A stretch of 64,000 nucleotides of DNA from Grammothele lineata (lineage: Eukaryota; Basidiomycota; Agaricomycetes; Polyporales; Polyporaceae). This document shows positions 1 through 10,200 of the stretch, piece by piece; positions within the stretch are counted from its first letter, which is position 1; every line of letters begins with the position of its first letter. The stretch is taken from the NCBI GenBank assembly GCA_002150815.3, contig NDFF03000043.1, forward strand, positions 434,001 to 498,000, read 5' to 3'. The translations under genes were made by a program, and so were the position numbers. Below the pieces are notes generated by a model, which was not told where the DNA came from, searched no databases, and worked only from the letters and a program-made list of their open reading frames with translations.

Positions 1-262
1 CTCCGGCTGGAAGGTGACGAGACAAGTCGGCCGCGCACTGCCCTATCGTGCATTTTACGCACACTGCGCCCACAAACGTAAGGACTCCTCCCTCCCGCCA
101 CGCGCATGAGACTCACTTCCGTCAACCCAGTCTGTCCTTTTAATGTTGCGGATCCGCAAAAGCTCGAGCGCTGCCTCGCTGCTCCTGACTCGCCACCGCT
201 CTACCATCCACCCTGCATCCTCACAACCTTCCCAGCCTGCTCACTTCGATCCTCCCTCGACG

Positions 263-923
263 ATGTCAGCCGTCGCCACCGCCACCGCCACCGCCACGAC
301 CGGCGACCTCACGGCCTTAGACCTCCCCATGGTCCTAATCCACATACTATTCTACATCGTCCTCGGCTGTGCATTCTTGCCACTGTCCGTCTGGGCCGTC
401 CTCCAACTCGGGCCATCCGGCCGCCTCCCCGACCTTCTGCGAGCGCTGCAGGAAGTAGACGACTTGTACTACTTCAGTCTTGAGAGCGGCCTACTCAACG
501 AGGTTCAAACTGCTGGCATCCGCGGCAGGCTCATCGAGTGAGCGGTATTCATAAGTAATATAACATTTGTCGTGGTCGCTGACGAAGCTGTGCTCCTTAG
601 GCTTCACAGTTATGCGGGGGCTCTGCGCGTCAAGGTTCTCCGCTTAGAGAGCTTTACAGACGAGTTGAAGGGCCTATTCGAAGGCTTATCTTGTCAGATC
701 AACGACCTCAAGGTCGACGTGCATCAGCTCCGTGTCCATATCGCTGTATGTCGTTCCCATTGCGGACTCTGGTGCATAGATTTAAGTACTTATTTGTCCT
801 TGACTGTGAATCTAGAGCTTGAGCGATAAAAAACTGAAGCGGCAGCAAGAGGAGGGACGCAGGTCTCTCCCGACTATAGTCAGGATGTCCGATGAGAAAG
901 ACATAGCTGACTTCGTTGTATAA
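263..923 (+). CDS. Small membrane/coiled-coil protein, unrecognised
   Basis: Three exons (263-537, 601-745, 816-923) join with canonical GT-AG borders and consistent phases into 175 aa. The N-terminus is Ala/Thr-rich. Around residues 20-50 there is one strongly hydrophobic stretch (VLIHILFYIVLGCAFLPL) likely to span a membrane. The remainder is leucine-rich and charged and looks like a coiled coil, ending in a basic Lys/Arg/Gln-rich segment. I chose the ATG at 263 because it opens the Ala/Thr run; an in-frame ATG at 143 would add 40 low-complexity residues. The family is not recognised. It could be a small organelle or ER membrane protein. Gene structure is well supported; function is unknown. 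Confidence 0.6.
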
Positions 924-1088
924 AGCTGTATCTGTCTTCGCATACGCTTGCGAGGACTCGACATACCAAGTCATGTATCTGCACATACATTCTATCGAAT
1001 CGATCAGTTCACATCTGTACCTAAATCGAGCATCCCACATTCTCGTCTCCACGAAGTTGTAGGGGTGGTTGTTTGTAGGATAAAGTTA

Positions 1089-2542
1089 TCAACGTGAGGC
1101 TCCCATCTCCATCTCCAGGCCCTGTCGGAAAGGATCCGTCGCAAAGACTGGCAGCTCGGCATCGTATCTACCTTCATCCCCGATAAGCGCGTCGACTTGT
1201 GTCGTGTCCATATTCATTTCTGGGGACACCGCCAGGCCGCTTTCCTCAGATATCTTCTTTTCTGCTTGAGGTTCAAGTTCCTCCGGCCCATCCTCCTCGC
1301 AACTTGCGGCGAAGCGAGTGAGCGTAGCGCCAAGATTGCCAACGACAGCAGACGTCATAAAGCGCAGGTTAGACACGGACGCCATGGTGCCTGCATTCCC
1401 TTGGGCTCCTCCGTCCCCCGCGCCATCGTCCTCAGAGTCGGCGTGGTATAGACTACGGAGGTCGAGCATGAACCGGCTGTAGCAGATGATTGTAGCGCTG
1501 AGCGCCGGGACGCGCAGGCTGTCAGCACAGCCGGGATATCGAACGAGAACGAAGTCAACACGTACGTGGGTACGAAGTCAACTGAGATGCCCGCGATTTG
1601 GTGTAAGATGGGTGAGTTGAGGGACTCAGCGAGGGAGTCGACGCTGGATGTGACCATAGCCAGGATTTGGACCACACCGATTATACTGTGAGCCGACAAT
1701 GATGAGTTCATATTCCGGCATGGAAGCGGGCTGCTGAGACGCACACGAAATAGACAGTACCTAGAAGATTTAAGATCAGATTGTGCCAGTGTAAGACAGG
1801 ACTCAATGTAATGCTTACCGTCAACAAGGAGAAGAGACGTAAGAGGAGTCCCTATATTTGCGGCAGATGCTCGTCTATACACGTCGTATGTCTTGATCCA
1901 TGTCATAGTCAGCAAGATGCAATCGACAACGACGTCTGCCCCTCTAGACGCGATCGTAGCTGCAGTAATGTAAGCACAAGAGTGCACAGTGTGCAGCTAT
2001 CACGAGGTGCTTACTCCTGCAGGAAAAATCTCAGGCATCGGATGAGAACCATAGCTGGAACTTTGTCGGTACATACCCTGCCGTAAATTTCACGAACCAG
2101 TCAAAACTCTCTTGGACTATGATCGCGCAACCGACGGGTGGAGACGAGCGGACAATCCGTTCTTGAGAAGCTTGGACCTACCCTCCTTATCAGCGAAACG
2201 AAGACGGATGAGAGATCTTTGGAGCCTTACGATACCCAGGAGAGGCCTTGCAAGAGCAAGCGGCGCTACCAGGATGAGTGACTTCCAATCACGCCCCCAG
2301 ATGCCGTACACACGGAGTATGGTGAAGACTACATATCGAGGACCGACTTCGTTAGCAGAGGCTTTGTGGATGAATAGTCTCGCGCACATGCAAAACCGAA
2401 ATAGTTTGTCGTCCATATGATCCAGCTTGTGAGGGAGTCTTGCTGACAGGCCTATGACAACATGGTTGGCGTCAGCTTTCAGGGAAACATCATAAAGACG
2501 GAACATGAACGACCTACCCGGTCGTCCCATAAAGCGTCCCAT
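1089..2542 (-). CDS. DUF6533-type multi-pass membrane protein, 5' end missing
   Basis: Segments typical of the basidiomycete DUF6533 family are read on the minus strand: an exon near 2350-2240 with TILRVYGIWGRDWKSL followed by a hydrophobic run, an exon near 1930-1810 with a TM segment then VYRRASAANIGTPLTSLLL, and a last exon (about 1560-1089) with FMLDLRSLYH, an acidic linker and a C-terminal tail. In this family such proteins have about seven TM helices and no assigned function. The N-terminal DUF6533 signature and a convincing start codon are not visible upstream. The region above 2.58 kb is filled by the 10-bp repeat array of the neighbouring transposon-like unit. The gene may be truncated or its first exons may be missed. 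Family assignment is fairly confident; completeness is doubtful. Confidence 0.6.
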
Positions 2543-2601
2543 CTCAGATCCTCCTCAAGTACGACCACTGCGACAGCGATACCGAAGGAGGGTTCACAAT
2601 T

Positions 2602-2736
2602 CTGCGGACGCCACATCCGCAACCCACTGCAAACTTGCGGATACTCGCGGACCTTGCGGATGCTTGTGGATCTGGCCCTGTCCGCAGATTTGCCTTGCGG
2701 ATGCTGAGACTTGCGGTAGTTTGCGGAGATTTGCGT
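2602..2736 (+). repeat. 10-bp repeat array, outer left (G-rich on +)
   Basis: TGCGGA-type units recur mostly every 10 bp (TTGCGG ending at 2640, TCGCGG at 2650, TTGCGG at 2659, then 2700, 2716 and 2726). A few indels and two reverse-oriented units (TCCGCA near 2616 and 2680) are present. It is the least regular of the four arrays. Confidence 0.7.
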
Positions 2737-3190
2737 CAATACATACCTAGTCTATGTGTGACATTCTCCTACTGAGATCGAAGCTGGGGCGCGCACAACC
2801 TTGCACGCCCGTCTCTGCGCCGTCCGACACAGCCACAATCTCCGGCGCTATCCTGTGTGCTCGGTGTTCGGCCAAACACCATCACGATATTAGCTCTGCC
2901 ATAAGATCCTACGATATAGAAAGAATTGAAATAACATACAGAAGTGACATATGTACCTTATAGACCTTGCTAATTAATCCCCCGCTCTCTATGGGCCTCA
3001 GTATTGCGGACCAGGCATGCGAGCGCTGCATGACGCAAATGTGATGATGTCATCAACAGCCCAGTGCTCGGTTCGTTTTCAACGTGTGGCTTCGTCTGAC
3101 CCTTCTACCCTGTATCGAACACCTTGTGTCCTTTCACAATGTATCAGGGCGGGTTATGTTTGTTATACTTATTGTACATTATTACAGAAC
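2737..3190. other. Spacer between two repeat arrays, no gene recognised
   Basis: The stretch holds only short open frames without recognisable motifs. It separates two arrays of opposite orientation at the left end of the putative transposon. Confidence 0.5.
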
Positions 3191-3310
3191 GACCCGCATG
3201 CATCCGCAAGGGTCCATGAGCGTCTGCATCTATCCGCGCCAATCCGCAACCATCCGCAACCGTCCGTGACAATCCGCAACCATACACGGTTCCCCGCAAC
3301 GGTCCGTTAG
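3191..3310 (-). repeat. 10-bp repeat array, inner left (C-rich on +)
   Basis: Twelve consecutive 10-bp units in perfect register, most of the form NATCCGCAAC, the reverse complement of the TTGCGGA unit. No indel interrupts the 120 bp. It lies about 0.9 kb before the start codon of the transposase gene and mirrors the array at 12761-12930. Confidence 0.85.
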
Positions 3311-4234
3311 TGTATGCACAGGTGAGCTAATGATATCCTTACGAGTACTCTCCAATGAACAAAGACACAAAGCTCTTGGCCAGGCCTAGGCGTCACAGGT
3401 GATCGGCCCCTAAAGCAGACAACCGGGAAAGCGCCACACCGGCCCCATTGACCTCAGCAATGCCCCTGTCCGCTGCCAATGAATGTTTTTCTGCCCTCGG
3501 TACGTCATTCATTCCCTTAGTCCATGCTTAAATGTATGGATTAGCTCTGGTCGGAACGCATCCGTATAGTACATGCTCATTCAAGTTGTTGCTCAGGTGC
3601 TTGCACCAAGTTATCTATTAATGTGTATGCTCCGACGTTCACTCGTGCCGCTAATTGCAGGTAATGATGGAGCGGTCTGGTAAGTTCTAGCCTCTTGTCT
3701 GTATAATCTCCATTCCCGCAACAGACACCGGCCGGAACGAACGCGACATGTGTGAGTTTCATCGGACGCAATTCCTTCGGCCTTCAGATTAACCTTTCAC
3801 TGTTCCAGGCAATGGGGTTAAGAAAAATTGTGTTCGAGCAATCGAAAACAGGGGATATGGCCCAGGCGTAGCCACAGGGATGGGTAATGTACCAACCACC
3901 CAACGCATTCTAGAGACTCCGGTGCACCCCATGGATCACACACGGCGCACATTGCTCCGAGGTGAGTCTATTGGCATCGAGACCGTCGTTCTCTGCTGAC
4001 CATTGTCTTTCTGTACGCTCCGGAGTACGCCACTCCGACTCAGACGCATCCACAACCAACGCACTCGCAGGTGCATTGGGTTGGAACAGTTTTCCTTCAT
4101 GCACACTGTTGTGCAGAGTCTCGACGAGTATATAAACGTGTATTTTGTACAAGTCAATCCAAGCGCACTTCTACATCCTTCGCACTTCCTTCGACGACTC
4201 TCATTCTTCGCTCTTCCACGCCTTTCCCTACAGC
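3311..4234 (+). promoter_or_regulatory. Upstream region of the transposase gene with TATA box
   Basis: No gene is recognised in this stretch. A clear TATA box (TATATAAA) lies at 4129-4136, about 100 bp before the start codon at 4235, followed by a pyrimidine-rich leader of the kind common just upstream of fungal start codons. Confidence 0.5.
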
Positions 4235-7200
4235 ATGTGGGGTTGGCTGTACGATGCGCTCGTCAGTCCGTTTCGTTCAAGACCAGCACCTCCTACTCCC
4301 CCTGGCTTCCGCATCCATGTCAACCCCGATGGAAGTTACATCTTGATTCCAGAAGGTATACTAGGTGTTCTCAACGGTGTTCATATTCTTTGATGTGCTC
4401 ACATTCTGATCTGTTCTAGTTTTAACATCGTCACATCTTGTGGGGAACTCTCTCTTGCAACCCTCAGTACCTCAGAACGCCTTTCATATTCCCTCTTTCT
4501 ATCAACCTTCTTCAAATCACAGCAGCGCTCCATACTCTCAGAACCCTCAACATTTCTCTGCGCCTTTCTTTCCACACCCTCCATTTCCTCCTCCCCAACA
4601 TCAGGAAAACCGCCCCCAGCCAATTAGCGCTAACAACATCTATTGAGCGGTATTAGCTGCTATTTGCGGCCACTTCGGTGTAATGGTAGACCCACCTTTG
4701 TAGACCAGCTAAATGGCGTATAATAGTTCGCTCTTAATGCTAATGTGGGTTGAGCAATTATAATGATATCGCAATTTACTTGTGCAGTTCACTAATTCTA
4801 CTTGTCTCGCTTTGAGATTGTACTATCGGAAGAACCAACTTGATTATTCAATACACTACCACTACTAGGTACACAGAAACTTGGTTATTCTAATAGGTAC
4901 TACCATGAACGTCTGAGTCACCTATATGCGTCGCCATGCTCCTCATGTGCTACAGGGAGACATTGTCGTTGCACTCGCACTCATGGTGATACCCCTGCAA
5001 GGCGACGGGTGAGCCCGCAGACAGCGAGCTTGGATGGATGCGCGAGAAGAACAGTACGAGAGAGACTCACCATTGCTCTGAGACCACAGCACACCCATGC
5101 CCAGTCCCGTACGAGTCTGAGATGCACCGGGCGACCAAGAATCCATACCCGCTATGCCCGCCTCGACACTCCCGGCCCCTCCACCATGGGACAACGAGCA
5201 TTCGTCGTTGCTCGCTCTCTCCAACGCGGCGGTCTCGAACGTCGTCTCTAGCGTAATTCGAGCCATGGTCTCCGTTGGCGGCAACTCCATGCCCGCGTCG
5301 TGCGCGTCATGCGGGGACTCAGATTGGACTCGCTGGCCACCCTGGCGCGGCGCCGTGGCAACTGCGTAGGCGGTAAATGTTAAAATAGAGCGACGCGACG
5401 TACAATTATGCTGCTCGACTCGAACGTGCGCCTGTCAGCTCTCCTGCGGTACCTATCGAGTCGTAATGTCGCCATGAACGGCCGAACAGCGTTACGTAGA
5501 GCTATGAACATAGATGGTGAGTACCAGTGTGACGTGGGGAGAGCATTGACTCACAGCGGCGGTACTGACAAATGCGACAGCAATCACTGTGACTGGTGCG
5601 CTGACATTTTGTGTGTGCGAGTACGAGGGACAGCGGGAGGAGCGCAACGACATGTGAGGAGGACAGATGGGGGACTGGTTGCTGAGCAGGGAGTCAACTC
5701 GACTCGACGCGAGTCTCGCCGAACCTGCCCTAAACTCCCAGCTGAAGCGCCCACGTGCACGGGCGCAGAAGCCACGTCGCCTAGCGTCGCCTTCGCTCTC
5801 CTCGAAGTCTCTCGTCTTCCCTTCGTCTGGCCCAGTAGGCAAGCCATGCAAACAGCTCTGCCACTCACTCTGGTGGCTTCTCTGCCCCGACAGCCCCAAT
5901 TCTCATATGTAGTAATGAACATAGATCCTAGTACGTCTTTCACTGTTTGATTCACAACTATTCGACCCCAATGAAACCGATAGCCCTGCCTCTCGAGCGC
6001 GCCTCCGCCGTCAACACAACCCCTTTGCACCCTCAAAAGCGAGTCCTTTCGGACGACCGTCCTGCCTCAGCACGCGACGCCCTACCCGGACTAACTGCGA
6101 CCACCCAGGCTACTTGCGCCTCGCTGGACCACTGCACTCCGATTCATTATCGCCGTGCGCTTACGTCCTGCTCGATATCAAGCCTTGTCGTCGTCCACCA
6201 TCAGTGAGTGGGATTCCTCTACCGTATTGAGTTTCGTCCTGATATTCTACCCCCTCTTTGTTAATAACTGCGTCAATCTTTATTAAGAAGGCGATCCAGC
6301 TCTTCGCGTTGGATTGCAGTATGTGAGTCTTCAGCTGTCACCGCCTTGACTCTACTTACCGCATCTCCCACTCCTCAACACAGTATTATGCATAGCTGCC
6401 AAGGCTTCTTATCTAGTGAGTTTCTCGTCAGTGTCCTTATTACCCCTCGCTCCTTGCTATAGCATTGGTGTCTCACGGCACACGTTGATGGAGTGCATAC
6501 ACTCATGCCGTCACTGTGCTCATGCGTGTGTCTTTTCTATCATGGCTCGGTCCCGGATCCCCGCTTATATGCCTGTCTTACCCTTCACATGTGTATTCAT
6601 CCCTGTAGTTCTACGTGTCTTGTATTGTAGAGTAGTTCATATAATGCATATATGATTATTGTTCTAAACTAGGAGTGAATCTAAATGAAATCTCTGCACT
6701 TTACGGCGGATTGTAACAAAATCATCTTGTTGTGAGTGTCCAATTAGCGGCAATATGCAGCTAACTCCGTGCACATGCGTGCTAATCTTGTAAATTGCCA
6801 GGGTAGCTAAAGTACCCTGGCCAATTAGCGCAATGGCTGCTAATGGGCTACTATTAGCAGTAAATGGCACTAATTGGCTGGGGGCGGTTTTCCTGATGAA
6901 GGGTCTGCACCATCTTCTTCTCCGATACAACGGTTTCCTCCTGGCGCTGGTCCTCCCGCTCTTCCTTTACCTACAGACACACAAGCTACAGGAAACGTTC
7001 CTGCTCTGCCCATGCCTCTACTCCGTGGAGAGCCTCACAACATACCTCAGGGACACATGGTTAGAGACGATGCTATGCGAGCGCAGCTCGAGAAAGGTCA
7101 GTATATACCCTTCTAGATGTCAGTGTACATTGCTGATGTATAGGACTTTAGATGTTGTGGATTGGCCTGACGGCTTTTTGAGACGCGAGGCTGTCAAGAG

Positions 7201-10200
7201 CGGTATCGAATCTCAGGACCGACATTTCCGTGACAACAAATGGGCGTGGCGATCAGACGGTTCTCCTCGGTACAAAACATATGGCAAGGTCCGTCAGTCA
7301 CACTGTCTCGGAGTGCTTAAGTGCTCGTCTTGCGGCCATCTTGTACGGCCAAACACGGACAAGCGTGCACTCGACACCCAGCTACTCCAGGGCCCTTGTC
7401 CCAACGCAAAATGCCCAGGTCCTCCCGGTGCGACGCTCTATCAACATCCTACAAAATGTGAAGCAAAATGGCGTATGTGGGAAGAGAAGCGCGACGGAGA
7501 TGTGACGGTTCTAGTCTGGGAGCACGACGGGGCTCACACCCATCCACGCCCTCCTGGCGGTCGTCTAACGGCACTCGAGCAGGAGGCAATTGACCGCCAG
7601 ATTATACGCAGGCCAGACGCGTCCGTACACCAACTTAGGACCGGAGATTCTGCCCCCGGATCGGTACCTCTGGCGAAGATCAATCCTACCCTCGCTGACC
7701 CTCGTAAAGCAAGATATGAATCCGGAAAGTCTCAAGCACGCTTGGGCCTCCAGCCATCCTCAGCTGCAAAAGGTGGATTGGCCCTGTTGCACGAAATCAG
7801 CAGTCTCAATACAGACTTTGGTGATGTCTTCCTCATCGACTCTCGTCTTCACTCCCCGACGTTCGTGATGATGCAAACCCCATTCATGTCCAGCATCATT
7901 GCAGAAAGTGTCGCCGATTGGATTGCCCAGGAGAATAGTGGACCCGACGCTGGACGACACGGGTTTGTCACCGATGGCGACCACAAGTTCTTTCGTCAAG
8001 GGACTCTTCTTACAACGTGTGCTTTCAGCAGCACGCTTCGCCAGTGGGTTCCTGTTCTATGGACCTGGGTGGACGCTCTTGACACCAGCCACCACCAACC
8101 TCACTTCCGTCATTTAAACGAGCAAATTGTCAACGTGGCCGGTACTTCTTTCCAAGAGAAGTATCTTACAGCAGTGAGTATTAACTGTACTTTCTACTGA
8201 GAATTTCGGACATCTGTTAAACCCATATGCATGAAATATAGATCATGGACTTCTCCGCACCACAAGCTGCAGCCCACCGCGCAGAGTTTGTGCGCACGAT
8301 GACATCCCGTATTCCTGGATGGGATCAGCTGTCCAAAGCTGCGCAAGAGGCCGAACGTGCGGCTCAGGAGCACAAGGCTCTTAATTATCAACAGGGATGC
8401 GAAGTCCATTTTCGCCGCTCAGCAATGCGTCTCCAAAAGGATCATGCCATCATTCCTGCCGCCCTCACTGACACATTCCAAGTTTGCATTGCTACTCTAC
8501 TCTCCAACACGACATCAAGAGAACTCTTCGACGAGACTATACAGCGTCTCAGAACCGACTTTCCGCCTGTCATCCATGGGTGGATCAACTGGTGGCAGAA
8601 TCCTCGCGTCTCTTCGATGATATTTCCTGCTTGCCGCATAGTTGACGACGATTTTCGTGAGAGCGAGATCCCAGTCACCTCTAATCCTGCCGAAACTCAG
8701 CATTCACTTCTCCATCATGCGACCGGAACAAACTACGATCTCATCCCCGCAATCAAGGCGCTCTTTCAGCATATTACTGCATTTAAGGATAAGTTCGAGT
8801 CCGCTCAAGGTAACATTTGCCCTCTCCTAATGAGCCTTATGATTTCTCACTACAGTTCTTTTTCTTCATTACAGAGGGACACCATCATCCTAAAAATCCC
8901 CGCTCACACTACTCTCGCCTCAATCATGTCGAGTTCACGGACACAGCCGAGGGTGGACGTGCCCCAGACACCTATAAGGCTCTTGCACCATCTGCTGTGT
9001 CAAAGCCTGTGCGCAAGAAGCAACGCTCTAGGAAGTTAGACACCGCTGAGGCTTCCAAGTCCGAGCTAAAGCCTGCTCTAGCTAAGAATCCGTATGTGCA
9101 CATCCTCATATCGTCGATCACAGGCAATTGTTCTCATACATTTGCATTTATACACAGAAGGAGTCAGCGGAATAAAACTGGCGTTGCAGCTAGTAGCAAA
9201 GGCCACAGCTCTCAGCTCAAAATTGCAGCAGACAGCGGTGCACCTGGCTCGTCGTCTCGCTCTCCACATGCTCAACAGCGCTGGCTTCAGGGGTATATCT
9301 GGGCCAACAACTCTTGTGCTATCGACGTCGGGATGGAGCTCTGGTATCGTGCTTTCACTTGCTGGCCTTCCGACATCCGTCACCATGTCATAGAAGAGAT
9401 CTTGGCTAAGGATTACAATGATTCTCGTGCAGCAATCCCGCAGCTCTTCGTGCATTTCCAGCGCCGCAAGGACTGGTGTCTCAAACGGTCCAAGGATGTG
9501 GCAGTTCCAGCTACATTCGGAAAAATCCAGGAGTTAATCCGAGCCTTTGCGCAGCGACGTGGAGTGGCTAACTCCAGCCTGTCGTACATTGACTGTACGG
9601 AGTTAATGCAGAAACTTGCAGAGGTAAGCAGAATTTTATTGGTCTATACGGAAGCGGCACTGAGACATGACTATAGGCCGATGACTTGGATCTCAATGAC
9701 GAACGCCTCTCAGCATTATTCACCGTCCGACATATCTGCATTGAGACTTGCTCAGACAAACACTCTCTCCATGGCACGACGTCCCGTGCTATCGCTGGTA
9801 TACGCCTCAATCTGGCGGAGATAGCTCTCGCTCGCGCAAACAGCAGCAATCCTACCAGCACACCGTCCTTGCAAGACTATTTCTCCACCTTCATTCCTAC
9901 CACACCTATCGACTCTGGTCGTGACAATGAGTGGGAGAACGGTCGCTTCATTCACACCGGAGCTCCCTCTGCACGCTGCAATTACCCAGACTGTGAACTA
10001 TCCCCTCAGGTAAATGTCATAGAGACTCACTGGCCACAAGTCTTGCACGTCATTCCCCCCGCAGACAACCAGTACCCCGATGATGCCCACGAACTTGTGG
10101 TTATCTCCGATGCTATAGTGTTCCCCTCCCAGTGGCACGTCTCAAGCTCAGCTCTAGGTGACAACTCAGACTCGTCTCCGGATGTGGTGTACTCTTTGAT

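Larger units (their letters stand above)
4602..6895. mobile_element. Nested DNA transposon, 2,294 bp, probably non-autonomous
   Basis: The ends are 26-bp perfect inverted repeats beginning CAGGAAAACCGCCCCCAG, flanked by the dinucleotide AT at 4600-4601 and 6896-6897. Deleting the element and one AT rejoins the host exon in frame (Pro-Gln-His then Glu-Gly-Ser-Ala-Pro), which fixes the boundaries and implies an insertion too recent for the host gene to have decayed. Both subterminal regions are rich in ATTAGC/GCTAAT motifs. The interior has short open frames but no recognisable transposase, so mobilisation in trans is likely. A 2-bp AT duplication does not fit hAT (8 bp), MULE (8-10 bp) or Tc1/mariner (TA); the superfamily is left open. 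Confidence 0.85.

Noticed and set aside
106..483. 125-codon + frame rich in His/Arg and Pro
   Set aside because: It is an alternative frame of the spliced gene at 263-923, created by a CCACCG-type microsatellite.
4660..4710. TRNA A-box-like sequence (GGTGTAATGGTAGACC)
   Set aside because: No matching B box or cloverleaf follows; it lies in the subterminal part of the nested transposon.
4602..6895. Tc1/mariner or hAT origin of the nested element
   Set aside because: The duplication is AT, not TA, and no 8-bp duplication is present. The frame restoration supports only 2 bp.
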